A program made the position numbers and the translations under genes. A model generated the notes under the pieces. The model did no database searches, had not been told where the DNA came from, and saw nothing but the letters and a program-made list of their open reading frames with translations. Of a stretch of DNA of 64,000 nt, positions 55,405 to 64,000 are shown piece by piece. This DNA comes from Nemertoderma westbladi (lineage: Eukaryota > Xenacoelomorpha > Nemertodermatida > Nemertodermatidae), in NCBI GenBank assembly GCA_032718475.1, contig JAUCBJ010007091.1, forward strand, positions 1 to 64,000. The letters run 5' to 3'. Each line of letters opens with the position of its first letter. Position 1 is the stretch's first letter.

Positions 55405-55465
55405 CCGCTCTTCCCCATCCTTATACTGATACTCGCCAGGAATGTTCAGTAAGACCTACAGTATG

Positions 55466-55927
55466 TCATGCAGTCTGAATGTGCTCCTCCAGACCGAAGT
55501 TTAATCTTCTCGAATATTCTGAGAACTCCTCCCCGCGACTACCATATCGTCGATCAGCAGCTACGTTCCAATGGGAAGTTTCCCTTCGATCCCTTCTTAT
55601 CTCATCCTCCTCATCTCGGTATACTCTGTACCCCTCTCCCGGTGCGTAATATATGTCGGCAGGCTGTGTTTCTAAGGGGCAACAGCAATCTCTCGAAGTA
55701 TAACCCCACCAGCCCTCTCTCTCTACTTCAACTATCGACGGTTTGCTGTCCGTCCTATCTCGACATCTCCAGTTGCCCATAGCAACATTTCCTCGCTCGT
55801 TTCTATCACCCTCCTTGCGTCCTCTAGTCCTGGTGTTATATCTACATTCATGAGATCTCGTATCGACCTCCCAGATGAACTCTACCATTCTCCTTCCATT
55901 TCCCGAGTGGGCTCGACATTCCCTCAT
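55466..55927 (-). pseudogene. Arg-rich retroelement ORF segment
   Basis: 153-aa frame. Its last ~70 residues (DIYYAPGEGYRVYRDEEDEI and on to LEEHIQTA) are also encoded at 49620-49810, plus strand. That links the minus-strand piece to the plus-strand gag piece. Confidence 0.5.
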
Positions 55928-56048
55928 TTGGCCATTCGCAACATGAACGCTTACTGAACTACTTACTCAACATTATTATTATTTAAATTATTTACCGAAG
56001 CATTATTTCCTGTATGAAATGTACCCTCGTTATTATTAAAGTTATCCA

Positions 56049-56590
56049 CTACAGTATTGTTAATATTTGCATTCCCATTAAACGTATTGTCATTACCCCC
56101 CCCCCCCCCCCCCCATCCGTCGGGTCACGCCAGTTTTGTGTTTGTCGTGTCATGTTTGTTGTTGTATTAACAAAGGTTTCCATGACCCCTGGTTCCTCAT
56201 AAATATTTCCCGAACCAGCTTCGCTCTCTGATAAACCCATTTTTGCCAGTTCAAATCGGCGCTTTTGTTTCGCCTGATACTGCATTAACCCCCTCAACTG
56301 GGTATGCAATCATCCCGCATTATCTTACGAGCTATTTCCCTTTCCCTCTCCTCTCAAACACTCTGATCGGCTAACTCTGCCTCCCTTTGCTCGTTCACCT
56401 TTCTTTCCTCCCATTCTCTACGCTCACTCACTTCCCTTTCCTACCGTTCTCTGCGCTCACTCACTTCCCTCTCAACCCTCTCTGCCTCCCTCGCCTATTG
56501 CTCTCTATAGTCTCTCGCCACTTTCTCGGCCCTCTCTTTACACTCTCTCGCTAACCCTTTCTCCCTCTCTAACAGCGCAGTTCCCTCATC
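56049..56590 (-). pseudogene. Coiled-coil region of retroelement ORF, several stops
   Basis: The minus strand reads as Glu/Arg heptad-like sequence (REKGLARECKERAEKVARDY, then EREVSERRE repeats) with stops, then an 86-aa open part. A C run at 56096-56114 interrupts it as poly-Gly. Confidence 0.45.
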
Positions 56591-56593
56591 CAG

Positions 56594-57181
56594 CTATCTC
56601 TCTAATTCCTTTTGGTCTAATGCGACCATGTCAAGCTGACACATCAGATCTATCCCTAACACCCTTCTTGCTTTCGCGGAGGGTGTAGCAGACTTTTCGG
56701 TTGCGACAGACTCCCATTGCCTCCCAGGTTTACCAATTTTATCATGCCTGCCAGCGGTTTCACTAACGGACGCCACTGAATCCTCGGGGTTAACCTCTGC
56801 CCCGGCGTTGTGCGGATCCGCCCACCCTACTAACTTAATTCCCCGCGCATCCACCAGATAAGGCCATATGTACACTACACCATACGGCATTATTTCAGAT
56901 CGCCACAATTCGAACAGTTCTGTGGCGACCCCTCTCGCCCTTTCACTCGCCAGTTCTCCCTGCCCAAATCGGGCTAGGTAGTGAAAATGTTTGTTATACT
57001 CACCGAGTCTCCGGTTCAACTTGGGCTCGCCTACCTTTACTCCTTCCTTAGACTCCTTTAGAGTCTTCACCGTGGCGTTATATGCCCGTTGCAGGTGATC
57101 ACTCGTCCCGACGTCCTCCTCCTCAACTTTTTGACTTCCTGTCCTCTTCCGGCATGGTACCGCTGGCCCCACCATTGCCAT
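56594..57181 (-). pseudogene. N-terminal domain of retroelement ORF, 195 aa
   Basis: Helical start (LQRAYNATVKTLKESKEGVK), then RFGQGELASERARGVATELF and YGVVYIWPYLVDARGIKLVG, then a linker leading into the coiled coil at 56590. I do not recognise the family; its place suggests the N-terminus of a Gag-like polyprotein. Confidence 0.45.
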
Positions 57182-57470
57182 TCTGGTGGGCCGCTCGCCG
57201 CCTGTAGCCGCTGGTTGACTGGCGACTCCAGTACTCCTCTCACCGCTCCCATCCCATGTCGACTCCAGCTTCTAGTCCCCTTGTACCTGTCCACCTTCCT
57301 CCTCTACCACTGAATCATCTTTCCTCGGCGAATGCGGTGTGGCAGGCCGGTACCACCTCGTCTCCGCTTCCCAAATCGTTTGGTCTCGGTTGCTCAGGAT
57401 CCCCTTCGAACCCTGGGGCATTCGTTGTTCACTCATCTCATTGGCGTGTCATTAGCGTGCTAAGCGTTTA

Positions 57471-58087
57471 GCGTGTCTGGTTTTCAACTGTGACGGGATC
57501 CCCGAGTTGGTGAGGGAATCCCGACTAGGTTTTGTCTTGGTTTTATACGTGTCGCCGCATCCGTTTACTGTGGCTGGAGAACTGAAAGGCCAAAGGCCGA
57601 TGTAATAACAGAGTTTTGATGTTAATGTTGTTAATCTCAGATAAGTATACAAGTACCGGTAGTATAGCACAATCAGTAACACAATGACAGGTGTGACGGT
57701 GACAACGACGACAGTTGAAAACCATTCGACTTCTGCTCACCCAATATTACCAACTAGCACAATTGACAGAGTAACGGTTGTATATTACATGGGACACATT
57801 ACAACCTAGGTTTGGCTAACCAGTGGATGCGCTATAATTGGACACATGCTGTCCCTCCATTGGTCGATCTATATCCCTTAGCCAATCCCTAATTTTCCCT
57901 GGCCCTGTATTGGCCTTTCCGAGAGATGAGCTGATGCGCTGGCATCTCTCTTTTGCGGACAATATATCCTCATTCTCCCTCCTATCCAATATTGTGTTAA
58001 CAATATTGGATGGCTAATCATGATTCGTAAATCATGACTTTCCCCATTTTCCGCTGGGTGGTGCAGCAAATTGGATACGCTAACAAG
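57471..58087. other. Possible LTR or flank; no gene
   Basis: Non-coding. It contains inverted AATATTG/CAATATT words and an ATCATGATTCGTAAATCATGA palindrome near 58015. It may be LTR sequence of the minus-strand remnant; no second copy is available to test this. Confidence 0.35.
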
Positions 58088-58250
58088 TTCAGGTGATTAT
58101 TTTGCAGCTCAAGTGATTACTTTGCCGCTCAAGCGATTACTTTACAGCTCAAATTATTACTTTGCAGCTCGAGTGATTACTTTACAGCTCAAGTGATTAC
58201 TTTGTAGATCAGGTGATTACTTTGCAGATTAAATGATTACTTTACTGCTC
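58088..58250. repeat. Minisatellite B, resumed (about 8 units)
   Basis: Diverged units of AGCTCAAGTGATTACTTTGC in the same direction as 48675-49612. Confidence 0.85.
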
Positions 58251-58259
58251 CCCTCTATT

Positions 58260-59340
58260 TCTGACAGATAATATAACAAAGTAGCATAGACTGTTATGGT
58301 TAGAATTTTAGAAATAATTGGTTTCAGTTAATCATCTAAAAACATCATCAATTCAGAATCAGTTTTTTTGTTATTATAGGAATGTTACTTAATTTGTTTC
58401 TGCAATTGTGTTCCTTGCTATTTTATATTACTTATTTTGCTTAATTTAAGTTCAAACCACCATTTTTATTGATAAAGTTAATTGCGTCATAATATTTGTG
58501 TCTTTTACTCAAAATACATACATTCTTTTAATTGACGCCATCTAGTGCCATTATCTACATAGCCAATTTGGTTTGAATTCTTTATCACCAGATGTCTAGG
58601 TGGCGCTGCACGCCTCTTCCTATAGCTGGTATATATACACTGTTGATCCAATAGCCCACTCACTTTTCGTGTTATTATTGTGCCATTAGTTGGCCAGCGA
58701 ATGCATATTTATCCATGTAGAGGGTAAGAGCCCAGTCAACTTTAATTGACTGGTGATTATTACATCTAATGTCTGTTGAATGGTTTTCTGTTGTTAATAA
58801 ATGAATTCTAATTATTTGTTACAGTATAATATTTGACATCATACTTGTTATTGCTGTTATTTGGTTAATATAATATCACTGATATCCCGAGATTAAATAC
58901 ATTTTACACACACCTAACCCAGGTAGGTCTCTATAGCTAAGCATTATTGATAACCTGGACAATTGTGTCAGATCTACGTGTGTTGTTATACCTCTAATTC
59001 AATAAATAATTAATCTATGGCGATATTTCAGACCCGTAATGCAAGCGAAGCTCTGAATATTAATGATAAATTATCATGATTGAGAGTTGTCATAAATTGA
59101 ATACTGTAGCGATAATAATATAAACAGATACAGACTTGTCACAATACGTTTCCTCTAAAGTAAAACACAATCACCAGACTTGAGACAATCACCATCACAC
59201 CCGACCCTCACGGTACTGTATGCTAGTGAAATATAATAGATGATCAATTACTGTAATAGACTGAGCGAAACATTGAGCAAATCAATACAATAGTGGGAAA
59301 AGGGGAATAGAGTGATACACTAGAACGGCTTTCCGTTGAA
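58260..59340. other. Intergenic, no gene recognised
   Basis: AT-rich sequence without an identifiable reading frame or repeat family. Confidence 0.45.
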
Positions 59341-59366
59341 GGTACACTAGCGCAATTACCGTTTCA

Positions 59367-59960
59367 GTGTTTCAGACTGAGGACCTTCGAATACGTAAGG
59401 GAAAGGCATGGGCAGCCTTGAATAGACTTTCCAGGATTTGGAAGTCACCGAGATTTAATCGGAAACTTAAGGTCCGATTATTTAGAGCTGCAGTAGTTCC
59501 AGTACTCCTCTTTGGGAGTCCATGCTGGGCTCTAACTGCTGAGGATACCAAATCTCTGGATGGCACATTCACAAGAATGCTACGCCGGGTTCATTGTGTC
59601 AAGTACAATGCACACATCACCAACCTGACACTATATAACATTGGAGGTGTCTCATTGGTTCCCCTAAGCTTGACACTAGAACAAAATCGCCTCCGCTTTG
59701 CAGGACATTGCTTTCGCCGTGAGGACCAGCCAGTGCATAATCTTGTACTTTGGCAGCCTCATGGAGTGAATAAGCATGGTGGACAGCCCATGACTTTCTT
59801 GAGACGCATCTTAAAGGACACTGGCCTTGAAGATGCAGATGATCTAGCAAATGTCATGGGTGATAGGGAGTTGTGGCGGCGCAATTTTGTCGACAAGCCG
59901 GCACAGCATTCTTAAAAATGCAACTGCAATGCAGCATGCCGTTACTAGTAGTAGTAGTAG
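59367..59960 (+). mobile_element. RTE-like LINE, 5'-truncated, with TAG-triplet tail
   Basis: The frame 59367-59915 encodes only the post-RT region (KAWAALNRLSRIWKSPR, RAAVVPVLLFGSPCWALTAE, NRLRFAGHCFRRED, RNFVDKPAQHS) and ends in a (TAG)n tail at 59946-59963. It matches 10995-11580 on the other strand. No catalytic residues remain. Confidence 0.8.
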
Positions 59961-60140
59961 TAGTTCAGACTGGTTGTTTTTACTCGCATTCTTACATGGT
60001 TTATTAAACAATCGGAAAGAGTCGAAATATATAAAAATAGTGATTAAAAACGTCTTTTTTGTCAAATGCGCTAACATAATTAATTAATTACTTATAAATT
60101 ACGCAATAATTAGAAGTTCATTTTTGAATGGGTAAATAAA

Positions 60141-62294
60141 TTAGATTGTTGTTGTATTAGTTTGCTGACTTTGCCTTCTGACTATTGCCGAAATAGAATT
60201 ATTGAAAATAGCTGATTGGTGCTCAGTTGCTGTATCAAATGTGACCGCCGTGTACGGGTACATGTCAGATCCAGATATTTTTTCAGTTGCTGTCTGAAAT
60301 AAGGAAGATACATTTTCTTTGGGAAGTGACATAAGCAAAATCATCGACTCAAATTTACTCAGATTCTTTTCCCTTAGGTTGTGTATGTCTCGAAGTTTTA
60401 GTTCAGGAAACTCAGAATAATCCATAAAGATCTTATTAAACTTATGTAAATAATCGAGTCGGTTTAACAGAGCCAGAAATGGTATCCATATCAGAATGAT
60501 GAAAAGTAGACAACTCCCAAAAAGAACTGTCCATGTTGGTAAATCATCCTCAAGTTCATATTTGTGGGTTTTAATTGCGTCGAGTGGCTGGTACTTGAAT
60601 GTCATCTCAGAAAATAATTTAAGGGTCTGCAGTGTTAAAATGATCGGAGCAAAATACCTCCAAATGATCATGAAAAATCCACTCGCCTTTTTACCAGTCA
60701 TAGATTCGAAGTCAAACATTAATCGACTGAATACGCCTGGAGTCAGTGTTATAACATATGCAATTACCATGTTAATAATTGTTCCCGAAATATTATTAAC
60801 AAAGTAATCTCCCACATTGCTAAGGTATTTACCAATTCTCAAGGTATATATTAAACTAATAGACCAGAAAATGAAACATATCACCATCAACGTCAAATTG
60901 AATGATAACTTTGATCGTGTTTCTCGAATTAGACACGCAATTGTATACATAGTTGTAAGTATACTATCAGTTCCTAGGCACACAAGTATAGTAAAGTAGG
61001 CTGCTGCCCAATATTGAGATAAATTCATCATTTCAAACATATCAGAAAGGTGCATGAAAGCAATGGTGTCTCCAGCTCCACTGCCACTAGTATAACTACT
61101 TAGTAAATATGTTGCGTTTGTAGAGCATTGATGAGTGACTCCATCTGACTTTGAATTTAATTCAATGCATTCTTGGGCATCCAGATTGGCCTTCCGCCCC
61201 AGATTGGCGTAAATAGTTAACGCGCCTAAGACGGACATTAGGTAATCCGCAGTTGCCACAATTTTTGCATCTTTATAAAAATCATTTGTTCTTGGTAAGT
61301 AACTAGCCAAACAAAGATGAGCTCCTAAACCAATTTTGGAACTAACTATCGATCGCGTCAAAGCTGTCTTCCATCCCTGTGGGTCGAAAAATTTGCTGAA
61401 GTCAGGTTTAAGTAAATACTTGACACCAGATATCCCACCTTTAGAGGTAAATGCGTGTAGGAATAGAAATGTGGTCATTAAAACCCCATATGGAACTGTA
61501 ATCCGTAAAACCTTCGCTGTTGAATGAATACCACCAATCAAACAGATGTAAAATATAATCCATGCCACAGTACATGCAGCTAAGATTTTGTACGCAAAAA
61601 TTGGTTGTGAAAAATCATTGAAATTTCCGGCCATTTGAAGTGAGGTCGTGTAATAAAAATACTCGCTGGCATTTATCCTTTCCACACATTCCGCCACCGG
61701 GGTTTCATTTACATGCCACATAGACTCTAGTATTGTCTCGCTCTCGGTAGGGCAGATTCGCCAAGGGAGCGGGTCTTGTAATGACATAAACAGATAGTAG
61801 AAACAATATGAAACATTAACGCTGTACATCATAACCCCTAAACTGCATCCCATTAGTGTGGCTACGCCAATTCCAGTGAAGCTCTTGTTAATCTGATACC
61901 ACGAAAAGACGTGACTCCGCCGAAATCGCTGACCGATTCCCATTTCGATGGCCATTATCGGCATCCCGACAATGCAATGTGCGACAGCGAATTGGATGAG
62001 AAAAATCAATCCACCGTTTTTCTCGACTATGTATGGGAAGTCCTTAAAGTTTGATGTGCCAACCGCGCACGCAATTGGTAATAGTAAATATTCCCACTTT
62101 GATGTAAACAGGTTTCTGGCTCTGGTCTTGTGGGAATCATCCAAAGCAAACTCGTATATTCTACGGTTAGTTTTTTCTTCAACCGTCTCACCAGCTACTT
62201 CGGTGGCGCCTTCTCTAAATATATAAAAGTTGTTAGGTTCACTAAGTTTAGTTTCACTAAGCTTTGGTGTGAGTTGTTGAAACATCTTAAACAC
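60141..62294 (-). CDS. SLC6-family (sodium:neurotransmitter symporter-like) transporter, intronless
   Basis: 717 aa, normal length, with about 12 hydrophobic segments. TM1 (67-90) has GTSNFKDFPYIVEKNGG; the Asn of the SLC6 GxGNxWRFPY box is kept (N82) but Trp-Arg is Lys-Asp. TM2 follows (GMPIMAIEMGIGQ), then an extracellular loop with N-glycosylation sites (NETP, NASE), a GGIHSTAKVLRITVPYGVL segment and a long soluble C-tail. SLC6 proteins carry amines, amino acids or osmolytes with Na+ (and often Cl-) across the plasma membrane. The substrate cannot be told. A single exon suggests a retrocopy or an intron-poor family. Confidence 0.88.
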   Translation of the reverse strand: MFKMFQQLTPKLSETKLSEPNNFYIFREGATEVAGETVEEKTNRRIYEFALDDSHKTRARNLFTSKWEYLLLPIACAVGTSNFKDFPYIVEKNGGLIFLIQFAVAHCIVGMPIMAIEMGIGQRFRRSHVFSWYQINKSFTGIGVATLMGCSLGVMMYSVNVSYCFYYLFMSLQDPLPWRICPTESETILESMWHVNETPVAECVERINASEYFYYTTSLQMAGNFNDFSQPIFAYKILAACTVAWIIFYICLIGGIHSTAKVLRITVPYGVLMTTFLFLHAFTSKGGISGVKYLLKPDFSKFFDPQGWKTALTRSIVSSKIGLGAHLCLASYLPRTNDFYKDAKIVATADYLMSVLGALTIYANLGRKANLDAQECIELNSKSDGVTHQCSTNATYLLSSYTSGSGAGDTIAFMHLSDMFEMMNLSQYWAAAYFTILVCLGTDSILTTMYTIACLIRETRSKLSFNLTLMVICFIFWSISLIYTLRIGKYLSNVGDYFVNNISGTIINMVIAYVITLTPGVFSRLMFDFESMTGKKASGFFMIIWRYFAPIILTLQTLKLFSEMTFKYQPLDAIKTHKYELEDDLPTWTVLFGSCLLFIILIWIPFLALLNRLDYLHKFNKIFMDYSEFPELKLRDIHNLREKNLSKFESMILLMSLPKENVSSLFQTATEKISGSDMYPYTAVTFDTATEHQSAIFNNSISAIVRRQSQQTNTTTI

Positions 62295-62840
62295 AAATAT
62301 TAATGTTCTTTATTTCCATAAGCATTTCTGTTAAGTATCTTCATTTTTTAATTCCGATTTATGTTGTTTTTTTTAACTGCAATCTCTCTGAAAGTACGAA
62401 AATAAGCTGAGATTAAATCCAGCACTAAGAGTATAGTTTTAACTATTTACATACTTGTGTGTAAAGTAGCACTTTTCAGTGTGCTGATCCGAGTGCCTTG
62501 TTACACGAACGAACGTTAGTGAGTGAGTGAAGATAAAGCCACGAGGATCAGAACACTGTAAAGTACTTTGCAACAAGTAGGTATGTAGTTTTATTCCAAA
62601 ATTGTAACATTACGAAATTATTGTATATATATTATGATAAGTGTTAGAAACTGCACAAAATAAATTAGTTGCTGTATTAATAAAGTAAAAATGACATAAA
62701 TTATGTTATAAATGAGTTAGCTTATATTTATGTTGGCGTTGGCACTACTACAGAATATGTGTACCGGTACCCACGACCGTGTTTTTGTTGTAATAGCTAG
62801 TTTTTGCTACTATTTTTTAATGTTCTATGTCATATTATCT
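62295..62840. promoter_or_regulatory. Upstream region of the SLC6-like gene
   Basis: No gene. About 200 bp upstream there is a GAGTGAGTGA and GTGTAAAGTAGCACTTTT segment whose parts recur inverted (ACTGTAAAGTACTTTGCA). A promoter here is inferred only from position. Confidence 0.3.
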
Positions 62841-62849
62841 ATAGTTTTG

Positions 62850-63385
62850 TAAAAAAAAAAAATTTTCTAGAACAAATATTTTTTGTTCTGGAACAATAAA
62901 ATAATAGATTTATTAGAAATTATTTCTTATGTGTAATAAATTGTTTAATTATCTATAAACGTTAATAGCTACTAATTTTCAGGCTAGCTAGTGATTTTGC
63001 AAGTTTAGCTCTCATTAAAAAAAAATAATTTTCAGAAATTATTTGTTATGTGTAATAAATTGTTTTTTTTAAATAATAGCCAACTTGCAAAATCACTAGC
63101 TAGCCTAGAAATTGGTAGCTATTAATGTTCATAGATAATTAAACATTTAAATTTAACATAATAATAATTAAACATCATTAAACATTTATTACACATAACA
63201 AATAATTTCTGAAATTTTTTTTTAATGATAGCTACCGGTAAACTTTGAAAATCACTAGCTAGCCTGATAATTTGTAGTTTTTAATGTTTATAGATAAATA
63301 AACTATTTATTACACATAGTGACAAATTTTTAATAATAATTTTTTTTTAATGTTCTAGAACAAAAAATTCTAGAATATAGAGTAA
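62850..63385. repeat. Multi-arm palindromic (foldback-like) element
   Basis: Terminal TTCTAGAACAAA and TGTTCTAGAACAAAAAATTC blocks enclose three copies of CAAAATCACTAGCTAGCCT in alternating orientation (62980-63003 inverted, 63087-63108 direct, 63246-63268 direct) and repeated TTATTTGTTATGTGTAATAA words. It could fold into several hairpins. No coding capacity. Confidence 0.6.
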
Positions 63386-63682
63386 GAGAGGGTGACTAAA
63401 TTTTAAGAGTTAATTTACGCATAGCTAACCCTCAGGCATATAATAACTTGTAACTCCACAGATTATTTATTTAGGGGCGATATATTTAAAAATTTAAGCT
63501 GCTAAATAAAGAAACCGGATAAAGAACACAAATAATAAGAGCAATACATAATAGTAATACATCTTACTGGTTTATATTGGTTGATATTGGATATTGATAC
63601 TGCAGTACCGATACAGCAAACGCTTTTTAATGCTGAAATAAGATTGTAAACCTAAAAATCAAGCAAAACCAAACTAGGTTCA
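63386..63682. other. Intergenic, no gene
   Basis: AT-rich with a TTGATATTGGATATTGATAC stretch just ahead of the next gene. Confidence 0.4.
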
Positions 63683-64000
63683 ATGGAACTAAACGATAGC
63701 GTTATATATCTATCAGGAAGAACCGTTAACAACACGAACACACCATCCAGTAATCAAGCGACCTACGATTGTTTCGGGACCACAATCACAGCCAAAGATA
63801 TTGATACGCTTCGAGGCAGAGGGTGGCTTACGCACAGCGTTATCGAAGTTGTGCTAAATTCTTTAAGAACATCCCGGGATGATGTGTTGGTGCTGCACCA
63901 TTTTATAGACCGCTACTCAGCCAGCGATGGCGGCTACGAATCGGTGAAGCGTTGGACGCGGAACACTAATATCTTCTCGCTTGCTTTGATACTGTTTCCT
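63683..64000 (+). CDS. Ulp1/C48 cysteine protease-like protein, N-terminal part (cut by window end)
   Basis: An ATG at 63683 opens 106 codons running off the end. The sequence has the start of a Ulp1/SENP-type domain: TITAKDIDTLRGRGWLTHSV (family pattern 'dl-tL-ge-WLnD-vI'), then a region ending NIFSLALILFP, the stretch that normally precedes the catalytic His-Trp. The catalytic triad would lie beyond the window. SENP enzymes remove SUMO; Ulp1-like domains are also carried by several transposon families, so it may be either. GC content is higher than in the flanks, as for a real coding region. Confidence 0.5.
   Translation, partial: MELNDSVIYLSGRTVNNTNTPSSNQATYDCFGTTITAKDIDTLRGRGWLTHSVIEVVLNSLRTSRDDVLVLHHFIDRYSASDGGYESVKRWTRNTNIFSLALILFP

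Larger units (their letters stand above)
54730..57470 (-). mobile_element. BEL/Pao-like retrotransposon remnant (family B), minus strand 5' part
   Basis: Shares 55440-55680 (inverted) with 49602-49835. It carries a long, stop-broken minus-strand frame that would lie upstream of gag in the intact element. The two pieces lie in opposite orientations, so the original element was rearranged or two copies are present. Confidence 0.55.

Noticed and set aside
59617-60077. Minus-strand frames near the LINE
   Set aside because: Antisense of the LINE 3' end and its triplet tail.

Overview
The window is animal nuclear DNA, AT-rich and crowded with transposons. Nothing in it looks prokaryotic. It carries a Rho-family GTPase, an SLC6-type transporter, BEL/Pao LTR retrotransposons, several LINE fragments, tRNA-derived SINEs, satellites, and one complete Maverick/Polinton. 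This mix, together with frequent GTAGGCCTA-type words and long G or C tracts, suggests a marine invertebrate; I cannot name the species.

Layout. 1-12386: degenerate repeats; a BEL/Pao-family copy (about 1.3-4.8 kb) whose 3' part encodes a zinc-knuckle protein; nested DNA transposons (about 5.0-7.1 kb); a piggyBac-like MITE flanked by TTAA (8066-8572); an intronless Rac-like gene (9824-10405); and a decayed LINE (about 11.0-11.9 kb). 12387-32555: a 20,169-bp Polinton with 320-bp terminal inverted repeats and a perfect 6-bp target duplication (AGCAAC). It sits inside a second, minus-strand BEL/Pao copy, which continues on both sides (11896-12386 and 32562-37027). 37030-39564: a near-identical copy of only the right end of the same Polinton family. 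39565-49610: satellites, a CR1/Jockey-like and an RTE-like LINE fragment, DNA transposon copies, and two large minisatellites. 49600-58087: pieces of another BEL/Pao-like retroelement in opposite orientations, placed within the 20-bp minisatellite. 59.3-60.0 kb: a 5'-truncated LINE. 60141-62294: an intronless SLC6-like transporter on the minus strand. 63683 to the end: the start of a Ulp1/C48 protease-like gene cut by the window edge.

How the Polinton genes fit together. The plus-strand block encodes a RING-like protein, the packaging ATPase, small virion-type proteins, the chromodomain integrase, two related probable minor-capsid proteins, a basic core-type protein, the major capsid protein and an adenain-like maturation protease. 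The minus-strand block encodes a frameshifted protein-primed DNA polymerase B, a small protein overlapping its 3' end, and a 347-aa protein of uncertain function. The small protein (25461-26006) reads as a complete two-lobed TATA-binding-protein (TBP) core, with all four DNA-intercalating phenylalanine positions kept. I do not know TBP as part of the usual Polinton gene set, and this is the most interesting signal in the window. The element is no longer intact: the capsid gene is split by a 1,785-bp TA-flanked DNA transposon and the polymerase carries a one-base frame change.
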